Of a DNA stretch of 64,000 bases, positions 30,161 to 41,548 are shown piece after piece; position 1 is the stretch's first letter; each line of letters opens with the position of its first letter. Below the pieces are notes generated by a model that was not told the DNA's origin, made no database searches, and saw only the letters and a program-made list of their open reading frames with translations. A program made the position numbers and the translations under genes. The stretch is from Ahaetulla prasina (taxonomy: Eukaryota > Chordata > Lepidosauria > Squamata > Colubridae): positions 83,508,257 to 83,572,256 of the forward strand of contig NC_080546.1 of the NCBI RefSeq assembly GCF_028640845.1. The letters are read 5' to 3'.

Positions 30161-30713
30161 TATTGTGGATCTGGTGGCACTCAGACAGTGTCTGGAGTCT
30201 GGGGAAGGCTCTGATCAGTGCCCTGCGTCAGGGGCAGAGATGGGGCCAGGGCCGTCTGACAGTTATCAGCTGCCTCCAGAGTCGGACATCATTGGGGCAG
30301 AAGAACAGCTGGAGCCTGTTCCCAATGTGCGCGTGGAAAGAGCTGCCAGGAGAAGGGAACAGCTAAGGAACAAGGGTCCACTCAGGAGTAAAGCCACAGG
30401 TGGACGGTGAATGGCCCCTCCCATAGGGAATAAATAGGAGTGAAAGGAGAGGGGAGTTTTTAGGAGACAATTAGTTCAATTCATTAGAGTGAAGATCCGT
30501 TCCTAACTTCTTGTATTGTCTGTGCTAGTGTGGTGTTTGGAAGATATCGGCCTGGCAGTTCTCCAAGCCTGATAGAGGTCTGTAATTGTGAAATCTCATG
30601 AAAGACTGTTAGCTGGGACTTTGCTGGAGAGGAATTCCCTTGAAACTAAATAAAAGGGGTTTTATCGGGATGAGGAGTCGGCTTCGTGCTTTTGAGAAGC
30701 CTAGGTCAGAACA
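30161..30713 (+). repeat. solo LTR, subfamily A
   Basis: 553 bp, TATTGTGG...GGTCAGAACA, flanked by CTTAG on both sides (30156-30160, 30714-30718), a perfect 5-bp duplication. GGGAATAAATAGGAG may be the TATA region. AATAAA lies at about 30649. The U3 frame is disturbed by small indels. Confidence 0.9.
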
Positions 30714-30718
30714 CTTAG

Positions 30719-31070
30719 TTTTGTTGAACTTGAAAGAGTTCAGGTATAAATCTTGGTCACATTTTCATCTCTACTTACAGCAAAGGCTCTTTCCAAGTGC
30801 AAAAAAAAATAAAAATCTGATCTCCAGGTCAACATCTTTGCACCTAGCCGAGCCTCTTGAACTTATTGTTCATTCCTCGCATCTGTCTTCAAATGAAAGA
30901 TAATGCAGTACTCACTTTATATTCTCTAACAACCTGGACTACAAAATGCATTGATGCTATCTAAGTAAAGAGCTTCCCCTTCCATCGTTCTTTCTTAACT
31001 TTTGTTAACAAATTATATTTTATGAATCAAGGACCCAGGGAATATGCAACTACAGTTTTTGAAAATATGT
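30719..31070. other. no recognised gene
   Basis: AT-rich non-coding sequence. Confidence 0.4.
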
Positions 31071-31078
31071 GTTTGGAT

Positions 31079-31905
31079 CAGAGGCGGGTTTCATATATTT
31101 TTACCACCGGTTTGCCGCACACCGAAAATGCGATGGTGCGTGGCCTTCCACACATGGCCTTCCGCACATCTGTACAGCCTTCCACACATGCGCTTTGCTT
31201 GTGTGCACGGCTTGCATGAATGCACATTGTTGTGGTCCATCAGCAGCCCACGGAGCTAACAGCAGAGTCAGACAGTGAGGAGGCTGGGGAGGACAATGGG
31301 CCAGTCCTGGAGTCAGGGGAAGGTCCAGATGAGGGCTCTGCATCGGAGGCAGAGATGGGGCCAGGGCCATTTGGGAGCGATGCATGGACTTCGGAGCCTC
31401 CAGAGGCAGACAGCAGAGAGGCAGAGGAATAGGAGGAATCTGTTCCTCTTGCACGCATGCGAAGAGCTGCTAGAAGGCAAGAGCAGCTAAAGCAAAAAGG
31501 AGTAAGGCCAGGAGATGATTGGCCCTTCCCATAAGGCTCTTTGTAGGAAAGCAATGTTGCCACATTGGTTTCTAGTCGGTGTCTCTTGTTTCTGAACTTT
31601 GTGGGGGTTTGCCAAGAAAAGTCTTTGGCAGGGTTGTGATAAGGCCAAATGACTTTTTCTGAAGGACTTTATTTTGGAATTAATTTGGACTAAGCTGGGA
31701 ATGAAGTAATTCCCAACTGTTATAATAAAATAGGGTTGTTTTAAGACTGTGTCTTTTATGCCTAAGTGAGCCTAGGTCACAACACATGTGGATTAGAAAA
31801 TGTCCCAAACTAGGATGGCATAGCACCAGGGTGGGGTGGGGGGCACCTGCGGTCACCACTACCAGTTCACCCAAACCGGTCCAAACTAGCTGAATACCCC
31901 CACTG
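31079..31905. mobile_element. hAT-type MITE split by a solo LTR
   Basis: Starts CAGAGGCGGGTTTCATA, ends GAATACCCCCACTG. GTTTGGAT stands at 31071-31078 and 31906-31913, a perfect 8-bp duplication. The LTR at 31228-31784 is inside it. Confidence 0.9.
31228..31784 (+). repeat. solo LTR, subfamily A, nested in hAT
   Basis: TGTTGTGGTCCATCAG...CCTAGGTCACAACA, perfect TGTTGTG/CACAACA termini. The duplication is imperfect (CACAT / CATGT). The U3 frame starts at nucleotide 5 and is broken by one TAG (CAG in the 47.7-kb copy). Confidence 0.85.
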
Positions 31906-32023
31906 GTTTGGATCGTTCTAGTATTTCCCCAGAAGCAAAATCAGTACCTGCAATATTTTTATCCCAACTTTCTTTCATCCTGGAGTACAAGGCAATCCTT
32001 ATATAAGAAGGCTAGGCAGCCTC

Positions 32024-32617
32024 TGTTGTGTCCCCCTCCCCACTTCACAGAGAAGACGCAGAGAAACGCGTCCCACAGTCCTTTATATTTGCAACAGACC
32101 TGCTTTTCTGTAGTGAAAGCAAGACTTGGCAGCTACAGTGCAACGGCCTGCCAAGTTCCAAGTTCTTTATCTCTTATGGAGACAGAAGCCCACGTGTCCA
32201 AAATCCGCTGCCAAGCACTCAAAGAAAAAAGGCCTTTGCACAGTCCAGGCCTTTAACTCCCAAACGACCGATCTACAGTTTGCACTTGGTAGCTTTTGTC
32301 TGTCACAAGGGCCGGATGGCAACTCCACCCGCTTTTATCCCCTGTGGGGTGTGGCTCAGTGACTCAGCACTCTCTGGGCCTGCCGCACCTCTTCCTCTGT
32401 TATGCATGCCTCCCTTTCCGACGCTGCCTAGGATCAATCCAGGATTGAGCCTCCTCGTCCTCTATCTTCTTCCTGGCCTTCTTCCTGGCCTTCCGCTGGC
32501 ACTTGAGGCGTTGCCAGGAAGGAGGGACCTGGAGAGGGAGGCCTTGTTGGCTCCTCTCCCTCACTCTCTGGGTCATCCTCCTCCATGAGGACAGGCTCGG
32601 GGGCCAGAGTCACAACA
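32024..32617 (-). repeat. solo LTR, subfamily B, antisense
   Basis: 594 bp. On the minus strand TGTTGTGACTCTGGCC...GGGGGACACAACA. GCCTC at 32019-32023 and 32618-32622 is a perfect 5-bp duplication. The U3 frame is shifted by one base near its end. Confidence 0.9.
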
Positions 32618-32634
32618 GCCTCCTATCAAGGAAC

Positions 32635-33049
32635 TACAGGCAGTTCTCACAACAGTTCATTTAGTGACCGTTTGAAGCTACAATGGTACTGAACAAGTGA
32701 CTGACCATTTTTCGCACTGACAACCATTGCAGCATCCCCAAGGTCACATGATCAAAATTCAGACACTTGACAATTGGCTCACATCTATGATATTTGCAGA
32801 GTCCTGGATCATGTGATCACCTTTTGAGACCTTCTGATAGGCAAAATCGAAGGGGAAGCCACTTAACAATCATGTGACTAACTCAACAACTGTGGTGAAA
32901 ATCACTTAACAACTGTGGCAAGAAAGGTCACAAAATGGGCCAAGACTCATATGGAACATAGAATCATAGGGTTGGAACAGCCTTCTTGCTTAACAGTGGG
33001 AAATTTTGGGCTCAGTTATAGTCATAAGTCATAGGTTGAGGACTACCTG
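32635..33049 (+). mobile_element. MITE-like repeat of the CGACTTA type
   Basis: GGCAGTTCTCACAACAGTTC at the left and TAGGTTGAGGACTACCTG at the right are diverged inverted ends; interior AAGGTCACATGATCAAAATT, CTTAACAACTGTGG. Second copy at 1117-1470. The LTR at 33050 is inserted at its right edge. Confidence 0.6.
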
Positions 33050-33694
33050 TGTTCTGACCCAGCCTTAGCAGAAGCAAGAAACAGATTCCTTGTCACCAAA
33101 AAACCCTCTTTATGTATCTCTTGCAAATTAATGGCATTCACACCTCGAAAAGTCCAGGCAAGAGTCCTGCAAGGAGTTAACTGCAGCAACAGACCTTATC
33201 AGTTTCTTGCGATAATTGCAAGGCTGTGAACTCCCAGTTGAATGGCTACAAATTAAGTTCAGGCAAGCAGTCTTTGTGGCATGAAACACAACGAGCAAAA
33301 TCTCCTGAAATATGAACTGTTGTCTCCTACGACAACCACTCCCCTTTCCTTCTATTTATTCCCCAGCCAGGGAGGGGCCATTCAGCGTCCACGTTTGCTT
33401 TGCTTCCTGAGTCGACTCATTGTCCTCCATTGTTCACCTCTCCTAACTGCTTTGCGCATAGGTGCATCTGGAACAGGCCCCAGATGTTCTTCCTCCTCAC
33501 TCATATCAGCCTCTGAAGGCAGCTGGCTCTCCGGTGGCTGGGAAATGCCGGACGGCCCTGGCTCTATCTCTGCGTCCGACGCTGAGCATTCATCAGAGCC
33601 TTCCGCAAACTCCAGAACTGGTCCAAGTTCCTCCTCAACCTCCTCCTTATCCAAGTCTCCCGACAATTCTGTTGGCAGCTGGCGGGCCACAACA
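33050..33694 (-). repeat. solo LTR, subfamily A, antisense
   Basis: 645 bp, minus strand TGTTGTGGCCCGCCAG...GGCTGGGTCAGAACA. ACCTG at 33045-33049 and 33695-33699 is a perfect 5-bp duplication. Confidence 0.9.
33382..33690 (-). CDS. LTR-borne open frame, 102 codons (acidic then basic)
   Basis: Starts at LTR nucleotide 5 with GTG, not ATG, so a start here is doubtful; more likely it is the tail of a longer ORF reading from the internal region into the 3' LTR. Acidic first part (EEVEEELG, SEEEEHLGPV) and basic end (MRKAVRRGEQ, KQSKRGR). Same position and layout as the frames at 47682, 51651 and 57850. No known domain recognised. Confidence 0.3.
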   Translation of the reverse strand: MARQLPTELSGDLDKEEVEEELGPVLEFAEGSDECSASDAEIEPGPSGISQPPESQLPSEADMSEEEEHLGPVPDAPMRKAVRRGEQWRTMSRLRKQSKRGR

Positions 33695-33699
33695 ACCTG

Positions 33700-34576
33700 T
33701 ACCTTTTTAAAAAAAATATTAACGAAAAAAATTAATTCATTTTAAAAGCAACAGACCTAATCTTCACTTCCCCAAATGGTATGAGCAGTAGAACGTTTGT
33801 TCTCCCAAATCAACTTTTTATTAGATTTAACCCAAATGCTTCACCCGGATTATGAAAGGCGGCCTAGAGACATGCATTTATTAGGATGTGAAAATGACAC
33901 TTTTTTTAGACAACAAGAAAAAGTGGCATACAAAAAAAAAAAGTACAGGCATTTCTTTAAAAAAAAAGTGAGGTATGAAAACTGATATCCATGAGAAGCT
34001 GAAATAATCAAAGAGATGTACTTAATAATTTAATGTCTTCTCCAGCCTTCTGGCCATCAATACCTGCGTATTGATCAGAGGATTATTTTGCAGATGTTTC
34101 TCCCCGTGTTCTGCTAATGCTTCAAGTTTAGCCCAGACTAAACTTGGTTAATGCAGCCTTGTGTGATTTCCGACCAGAATCTAATTTTAGCATTTTTCCT
34201 TAAGTGAAATCCCCAAGCAATATTAAAGGAAGTTGGGAGGGGTGATTACGTCCTTACAGGTAAGTGGTTATTTATCTCCATTGTATTCAAGCCAAGAACA
34301 TGGTTCTCATGTCCGTCTCCCACTGTAAAATATCCTCGTTTAGGAAATGCCATCGTTAGCTTTGAAAATGCTTCTTTTAATTCCCATACCAATCAAATAT
34401 ATCATCTATTCACCTCCCCCTCCTCACTCCATGACCTTGGTATCTTAGCAAATGTTAAATTTCCTGTGCATTATTCTACTTACTGGTATTTTACTATTTT
34501 AAATTTACCGTAGATGCAAGACGAATGACTAATCCCCCTGCTCTTCATACTTTTTATTGTATGTATATATATTGAA
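33700..34576. other. no recognised gene
   Basis: About 0.9 kb AT-rich; no match to other repeats in the window and no supported ORF. Confidence 0.4.
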
Positions 34577-34830
34577 AAGAAAGAGAGAGAGAGAGTGAGA
34601 GAGAGAGAGAAGGAAGGAAGGAAAGTAAGAAGGAAGAAAGGAAGGAAGGAAAGAAAGAGGAGGGAGGGAGGAGAGGGGAGGAAGGAAGGAAGACGGGAAA
34701 GTTAAAGAGAGAAAGGAAGGGAAGAGAAAGAGAAAGGAAGGGAAGGGAAGGGAAGGGTAGGGTAGGGAAGGGAAGGGAAGGGAAGGAAAGGAAAGGAAAG
34801 GAAAGGAAAGGAAAGGAAAGGAAGAAAAAA
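34577..34830. repeat. GA-rich tract
   Basis: GA, GGAA, GGGAA, then (GGAAA)n at 34785-34822. Confidence 0.95.
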
Positions 34831-35059
34831 TAGCAAATGCATACAATGTATTCAACTATAATAAGAAGTTTATAAAGGGAAATACAATATAAATATATCG
34901 GTTCGCATGAAAAACAATCATGCACATCGATCCTTAAGGTGACTGACAAAAAACTAAACGGTGATTGATCATTTTGAAATGTGTCGATCGATTTCAAAGA
35001 TTGCATACGGGCAATCTTTGCCACGACTTTTGGGACTATCTCTCCATGAGATATTCATT

Positions 35060-38000
35060 TGCCGAACTACTACGACTGCGAGGTTCCCCCGCCTCGCAGG
35101 AATGGCCCTCCAAGCTATCGAGGGCTTACCTTATGAAGGTCTTGGGACCCAGAGAGGTGGCATCTGACTAAGAAGAATTTGTGGGGTTTTAAATAGTTTT
35201 TAAATAAGGGTTTTTAAGGGGAGGGATTTGTGGGTGGGGGAGGACCCGTCGGGAGGATCCAGCCCTGTGCTAGTTCGCGACATTACGCCATCTTGTCTGA
35301 AGGCAGGGGAGGGCGTTCCAGGTTTAGAGGGCTGTTCGATCTATGCGGTAAGTGGGAGAGGCAGATATGGCGGGGAGGGCCGTGTCGAGTTATGGGGGCA
35401 CGTGTTCGATGTCTGAGGCGATCACGTGCTCCGGCCCTCAGTCCCTACCGTTCCTCGGTGGCCATGATCCTCAGAGCTTGGACCTTGGCTGATGTTATGT
35501 AATGCCGGTCCGTGGTTAATAAGGCTCCCTGATTTGTGACCTTATTCAGGGGGTCCATGGACCTCATGGGCATTACGGAGACCTAGTTGGGCCCTGAGGG
35601 GGTCCCCTTGTTGAGATGTGCCTCCAGGCTTCCGAGCATTTCATCAGCCGAGGTCCAAGGTAGGGGTGGGGGTGGCGGTTGTTATTAAGGAAGATCTAGA
35701 GCCGAGGAGACCACTGTTCCTCAGATTGCCGGCTGCGAATCCCTCTGTGCGCTGGGGCTATAGGAATCAGTTGGGCTTGGTGATCGTACCTGGCTCCTTG
35801 CTGCGTGACCACAGCCCTGCCCGAGCTGTTGGAGGTACTGGCTGCTGTGGCGGTTGAGACCCCAAACTTATAGTTATGGGGATTTCAACTTGCCATCAGT
35901 TGGCTGTCATCGACGGCAGCTCGGGAGTTCAGGCTTCCATGACGGCCTGGACCTGATTCGAGTAAATGATGGCCCTCGCACACAGGGGAGGCATGCTGGA
36001 TCTGATTTATATCTCTGGACAGTGGTTAAATGATCTGGTATTAGATGATTTAGTAACAGAACCAATGTCATGGTCGGATCATTTTCTCCTTCGCCTAGAC
36101 TTCGAACCGCTATTCACCACGCAGGGAGACGGAACCTATCGGTGGTTCCGTCCCAGGCGCCTGATGGACCCTGAGAGGTTCCAGGCAGCTTGGCCCATTC
36201 CCTGAGGATCTGCCCCACGCCACGACTGAGGACCTGGTCGTGGCCGGGGAGCAGCCCGCGGCCGGGGCCCTGGATCGTGTCGCGCCTTTGCGGCCTCTGA
36301 CCCGGCGTAGATCTCGTCCGGCCCCTTGGTTCTCCGAGGGGGTGTGGGAGATGAAATGCCGGAGAAGACGCCTAGAGAGCACCTGGAGGTCCAGTCCCTC
36401 CCAAGCTGATCGGACACTAGTTAGGACCTATACTAGGACCTACCTAGTGGCAATGAGAAGCGAGGCGCTCCTACGCCCCCACCCTCATTGCGTCGGCAGA
36501 TAACCGCCCGGCCGCCCTGTTTCGGGTGACCCGCTCTCTCCTACATCAGGAGGTGCGGGATGACCCTTTGCAGGGACGAGCCGAGGAGTTTAGTGGTTAT
36601 CTATACGATAAAATCGCTCAGCTGAGGGACGGTCTGGACCGAATTTGGGATGATCAAGCGAGGAGAGGAGGCACGTCTTGTTGAGCACATTTGGGATGAG
36701 TTTGACCCTGTGGCTCCGAGGGCGTGGACAGGTTGTTGGGGAGGCTTCACGGCACGACATGTTTACTGGACCCGTGCCCTTCCTGGCTGGTACTGGCCAC
36801 TCAGGCGGTGACACGAGGCTGGCTCAGAGGATTATCAACGCTTCTTTGTTGGATGGGGTTTTCCTGCCGCCTTGAAAGAGGCGGTGGTGAGACCCTCCTT
36901 AAAGCCCTCTTTGGACCCAGCTATTTTGGGTAATTATCGTCCAGTCTCCAACCTTCGCTTTGTTGCGAAGGTTGTAGAAATGCCGTGGTAGCGACAGCTG
37001 CCCCAACACCTGGATGAAGATGTCTATCTAGACCCGTTCCAGTCCGGCTTCCGACCCGGATACAGCACGGAGACAGCTTTGGTCGCATTGGTGGATGATC
37101 TCTGGAGGGCCAGGGACAGGGGATATTCCTCTGCCCTGGTCCTATTAGACCTCTCAGCGGCGTTCGATACCATCGATCATGGTATCCTGCTGCGCCGGTT
37201 GGGGGGATTGGGAGTGGGAGGCACCGTATATCGGTGGTTCTCCTCCTATCTCTCCGACCGGTCGCAGACGGTGTTGACAGGGGCAGAGGTCGACCGCGAG
37301 GGCCTCACTTGTGGGGTCCCACAGGGGTCAATTCTCTCGCCCCTGCTGTTCAACATCTACATGAAGCCGTTGGGTGAGATCATCAGTGGTTTCGGGGTGA
37401 GATACCAGCAGTACGCTGATGACACCCAGCTGTACTTTTCCACCCCGGACCACCCCAATGAAGTTGTTGAAGTGCTGTCCCGGTGTTTGGAGGCTGTACG
37501 GGTCTGGATGGGGAGAAACAGGCTCAAGCTTAATCCCTCCAAGACGGAGTGGCTGTGGATGCCGGCACCCCGATTCAGTCAGCTGCAGCCGCGGCTGGCT
37601 GTTGGAGGCGAGTTACTGGCCCCAAAGGATAGGGTGCGCAACTTGGGTGTCCTTCTGGATGATCGGCTGTCGTTTGAAGACCATTTGACGGCCGTCTCCA
37701 GGAGGGCCTTCCACCAGGTTCGCCTGGTTCGGCAGTTGCGCCCCTTCCTTGTTCGGGATGCCTTATGCACAGCCACTCATGTGCTCGTTACCTCTCGCTT
37801 GGATTACTGTAATGCTCTCTACATGGGGCTCCCCCTGAAGTGCGCTCGGAGGCTTCAGTTAGTCAGAATGCAGCTGCGCGGGTGATAGAGGAGCTACACG
37901 TGGCTCCCATGTAACACCGCTCCTCGCAGACTGCACTGGCTGCCTGTGGCCTTCGGGTGCACTTTAAGGTGTTGGTTATGACCTTTAAAGCGCTCCATGG

Positions 38001-38462
38001 CTTAGGACCTGGGTACTTACGGGACCGCCTGCTGTTACCATACGCCTCCCACCGACCCGTACGCTCCCACAGAGAGGGACTTCTCAGGGTGCCGTCCGCC
38101 AAACAATGTCGGCTGGCGGCCCCCCGGGGGAGGGCCTTCTCTGTGGGGGGTCCCACACTGGAGCAGGCTTCCCCGGGTTTCGCCAAATACCTGACCTTCG
38201 GACATTTCGTCGCGAACTCAAGACTCACCTTTTTATCCGCGCGGGGCTGGCTTAAATTGGGATTTTAATCTTAAATTTATTAATTTTAAACGGGGTTTTA
38301 GTATGGTAAATTTTAATCATTGGGCTAATTTAAATAAGTTTTTTAAATCGTATTTTAAATCTGTATATTGTATTGCCGGTTTTTTATTATGCCTGTACAC
38401 CGCCCTGAGTCCTTCGGGAGAAGGGCGGTATAAAAATCAAATAAAATAAATAAATAAATAAA
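35060..38462 (+). mobile_element. L2-clade LINE, near full length, frameshifted
   Basis: Colinear with the minus-strand copy at 24505-27000: 5' region (GCGGTAAGTGGGAGAGGCAG), endonuclease remnants ([17 protein letters not shown] near 36080, [11 protein letters not shown]), linker, reverse transcriptase and 3' end GCCCTGAGTCCTTCGGGAGA with an (AAAT)n tail. Several indels and stops break the endonuclease. The 5' end is set by composition and is uncertain. Confidence 0.8.
37079..37885 (+). pseudogene. L2 ORF2 fragment: reverse transcriptase palm, thumb and C-terminal part
   Basis: 268 codons open, the rest of ORF2 being frameshifted. Seen in order: [31 protein letters not shown] (first catalytic Asp), [29 protein letters not shown] (catalytic Asp pair), KLNPSKTEWLW, LGVLLDDRLSFEDHL, VLVTSRLDYCNALYMGLP. 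These are the palm and thumb motifs of L2/CR1-group reverse transcriptases, which copy element RNA at a nicked chromosomal site. The frame ends after VRMQLRG; the remaining tail (TFKALHGLGPGYL, PRGRAFSVGGPT) continues in another frame to about 38250. Upstream, [13 protein letters not shown] is in frame but separated from the earlier part by stops. The window's other L2 copy supplies the missing front half, so the two together show the complete layout. Dead copy. Confidence 0.85.
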
Positions 38463-38754
38463 TAAATAAATAGAGAGTGTCCGTTGTTTAATTTACACCG
38501 TGGAGTTCTCGCGATGAAGACGGGCGTTCATTGCAAAATCATCGGATTCCTGATTGGCATCAGACACATTCTGCAATAGGTCGTCTGGAACCACAGGAAG
38601 GACTCCAGAATAGGTACTGATGCAGTCCTCTTTGAATGGAATTTACATTGGGAGCCAATTAGCTTTGTAGATGGATGGACTGATAGATGTCTACCTTGAT
38701 AGTCATTATGTGGCTAACACCCCGTAGGCTGGATCCGGCCCCTGGACGAGAGGT
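38463..38754. other. no recognised gene
   Basis: Non-coding sequence between the L2 tail and CR1. Confidence 0.4.
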
Positions 38755-39012
38755 GATATGACAGCACTCCCCCAAAGCAGAGAAGAAGGAGTCAACATTC
38801 TCCAAAGGACACAAGAGGAAGACTAGAAGTAATGTGTGGAAGATCATTAACAAGCAATCCAACCTAAGAAGAAATTTCTTGACAATGAGAACAATTATCA
38901 ATAGAATAGTTTGCCTCTAGAAATTGTGGGTGCTCCATCAACAAGAGACTGGACAGCCATTTGTCTGTAATGATATAGGGTCTCCTGCTTAATCAGAGGG
39001 TTGGATTAGAAG

Positions 39013-39256
39013 CAGGGGTGAAATCTAGCAGGTTCTGACAGGTTCTGGAGAACCAGTAGCAGAAATTTTGAGTAGTTCGGAGGATCAGCAAATGGTCCCA
39101 GAATGGGGTGGGAATGGAGATTTTGCAATATCCTTCACACAGGAGTGAGGAGGGAATGGGGATTTTGCAGTATCCTTCCCCTGCCATGCACCAAGCCACG
39201 CCCACCAAGCCACGCCTATAGAACCGGTAATAAAAAAAAATTGAATTTCACCACTG
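39013..39256. mobile_element. hAT-type MITE in CR1
   Basis: CAGGGGTGAAATCTAGC...ATTTCACCACTG, 244 bp, flanked by ATTAGAAG at 39005-39012 and 39257-39264 (perfect 8 bp). Confidence 0.9.
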
Positions 39257-39276
39257 ATTAGAAGACCTCGAGGTTC

Positions 39277-40182
39277 CTCCTCCCCCTCCCTCCCTCTCCC
39301 TCCCTCCTTCTTTCCCCCCTCCCCCCCAAGACTTCCCAGAACAAAATACAGGGTATAAGATCTGACAATCATAAACTAAATTACTACATAAGTCATAATC
39401 CATAGTCCCTCATCTCTCTTTACATCCTTAACTCCCTGAGTTATTTCTAAACTCACTCATAAGCTATTTGATACTTTCTAGTCTGATACTTATTTTGAAT
39501 ATAATCTATCCAACTTCTCCATTCCAATACATATCTTTCTTGCGAATAATCTTTCAAATACGCAGAGATTTTAGCCATTTCCGCCAAGTTGGATACTTTA
39601 AGTGTCCATTCTTCAATTGTAGGCAAATCTTCTTTCTTCCAATATTGCGCAACCAAAAGTCTTGCTGCGGTTATTAAGTTTAATATCAATTTAGTCTCTA
39701 TTACTGTACAGTCCACAATTATACCCAATAAAAACAACTATGGCGTAAACTTCTTTATCTTCTTCTTCAAAATATTCTGCATAATCCACCAAATTTTAAT
39801 CCAAAATGCTTTGATTTTTTTTACAAGTCTACCATATATGATAATAAGTAGCATCGTCACAATCGCATCTCCAACATTTAGCTTGCATATTCGGATACAT
39901 ACATGCCAGTTTTTTTAGGATCTAAATGCCATCTATAAAACATCGTATAAAAATTTTCTCTCAAACTTTGTGCTTCTGTAAATTTAACATTCCTAACCCA
40001 GATTTTTTTCCATCATAATTGGTTGTTGAATATTTTGTGCCCATTTTATCGTACAATCCTCAACTAACTCCGTTTCTGAATCTCTTTCTATCAATACATT
40101 ATACAATCTCTTAATATGCTGTTGATCTTGATCTCTAATTTGTTTTACTAGATTTTCCGCATTTTGCATAATACCCACTGAC
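39277..40182 (-). pseudogene. L1 LINE, ORF2 C-terminal part, antisense
   Basis: On the minus strand: QIRDQDQQHIKRLYN (40178-39993), EAQSLRENFYTMFYRWHLDP, a cysteine/histidine stretch CWRCDDATYYHIWWTC matching the L1 zinc-knuckle region, then after a stop ITDC-like VDCTVIETKLILNLIT, AQYWKKEDLPTIEEW and WRSWIDYIQNKYQ to the ORF2 stop near 39453. Then a G-rich 3' UTR tract (C-rich here, 39279-39330). L1 ORF2 is the endonuclease/RT of the element. The 3' end stops inside the G-rich tract without a poly(A). Flanked by a 27-bp direct repeat (about 39250-39276 and 40207-40234, one mismatch) that includes the end of the hAT MITE. Same family as 9733-10300. Confidence 0.8.
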
Positions 40183-40206
40183 CCTAACCCTAACCCTAAC
40201 CTTAAC
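40183..40206. repeat. interstitial telomeric repeat
   Basis: CCCTAACCCTAACCCTAACC then TTAACC: about four (CCCTAA) units, the last altered, exactly between the 5' end of the L1 fragment and its right-hand duplication. Confidence 0.9.
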
Positions 40207-40249
40207 CCACTGATTAGAAGACCTCCAGGTTCCCTTCCAATCCTATTAG

Positions 40250-40330
40250 AAGAGATTAGATTAGATTAGATTAGATTAGATTAGATTAGATTAGATTAGA
40301 TTAGATTAGATTAGATTAGATTAGATTAGA
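40250..40330. repeat. (AGATT)n array
   Basis: About 15 AGATT units at the end of CR1, distinct in motif from the ATTCT arrays. Confidence 0.95.
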
Positions 40331-40838
40331 AGAGGGCCGTAAAAATATTTACAGACCCCTCGCATCCTGGACATAAACTGTTTCAACTCCTACCCTCAAA
40401 ATGACGCTATAGAGCACTGCACAACAGAACAACTAGACACAAGAACAGTTTTTTCCCGAAGGCCATCACTCTGCTAAACAAATAATTCCATCAACACTGT
40501 CAAACTATTTACTGAATCTGCACTACTATTAATCTTCTCATAGTTCCCATCACCAATCTCTTTCCACTTATGACTGTATGACTGTAACTTTGTTGCTGGC
40601 AATCCTTATGATTTATATTGATATATTGACCATCATTTGTGTTGTAAATGTTGTACCTTGATGAACGTATCTTTTCTTTTATGTACACTGAGAGCATCTG
40701 CACCAAGACAAATTCCTTGTGTATCCAATCACACTTGGCCAATAAAAAATTCTATTCTATTCTATTCTATTCTATTCTATTCTATTCTATTCTATTCTAT
40801 TCTATTCTATTCTATTCTATTCTATTCTATTCTATTAG
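40331..40838 (+). mobile_element. ATTCT-tailed LINE 3' end
   Basis: AGAGGGCCGTAAAAATATTT (end of RT ORF) through the full 3' UTR to GGCCAATAAAAAATTCT and about 17 pentamers. Confidence 0.9.
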
Positions 40839-41317
40839 TCTATGCTCTATTTATTTTTCTTTTAAATTCCTCAATATCAAAAAAAAAAAAAAAGGAAAGT
40901 GACAGACAAATGAAACTTATCCCAAAAACGGGGGCACTTCAAGACACAACAAGCAGTTTCCTGCACCCATCATTTAATCTAATTGCAGCATACCGTTCAC
41001 TCCATAAAAACATAAAGCTAGCGATGGGTGATGAGAGCCATTACAATAAACAAACTGACTGCAGGAAAGCATAATCCCTATGGTGAGATCAAAATTCTTT
41101 GTTATGCCTTTTCATAATTTATCACAAACCGGTGTGTGTGTGTGTGTGTGTGTGTAAACCACAACCTAATGTGAAATGCATGTCATCACATCTACTTTCT
41201 ACATCCTCGGCCGTGAGCGCTTAGCCAAGTTTCTGTCTCTGGTAACATCTGCAGGAGAGCCAGACTGAGTTTTGTCGAACAGTTGGAAAGAATGCCAGGC
41301 ACTGGAGGGAAACTTTT
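40839..41317. other. no recognised gene
   Basis: AT-rich; a (GT)n at 41133-41154. Includes the ORF at 40637-41074 only as read-through from the pentamer. Confidence 0.4.
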
Positions 41318-41548
41318 GGGAAGTCATGGTTTAAGAGGCTCAAGGCTGAACTTCCGAACGGGCGTAGCGTACTCACGCAGAGACTTACATGCCATGGGAT
41401 GAAAAAACCCTAATAATCTATGAAATAACTAGAAGCATTTTCGAATGCATATCCTTCCATTGCTTCCTTTTAATGGAGCTTCTGATCCATATAACCAAGG
41501 AAGCTAAGGGAGTGCTTAAATTAATCTGCTTCTTTCTTTCTTCCTTCC
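41318..41548 (-). repeat. third, inverted copy of the segmental-duplication core
   Basis: Reverse complement matches 19073-19290 and 23095-23305 (GGGAAGTCATGGTTTAAGAG, CATGCCATGGGATGAAAAAA), more diverged. As there, the GGAA/GAAA tract lies on the same side. Confidence 0.85.

Larger units (their letters stand above)
38755..40250 (+). mobile_element. CR1 3' end interrupted by hAT and L1
   Basis: CR1 at 38755-39012 (CAACATTCTCCAAAGGACAC, GGGTGCTCCATCAACA, GGGTTGGATTAGAAG) resumes at about 40208-40250 (GATTAGAAGACCTCCAGG, TTCCCTTCCAATCC). Confidence 0.8.
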
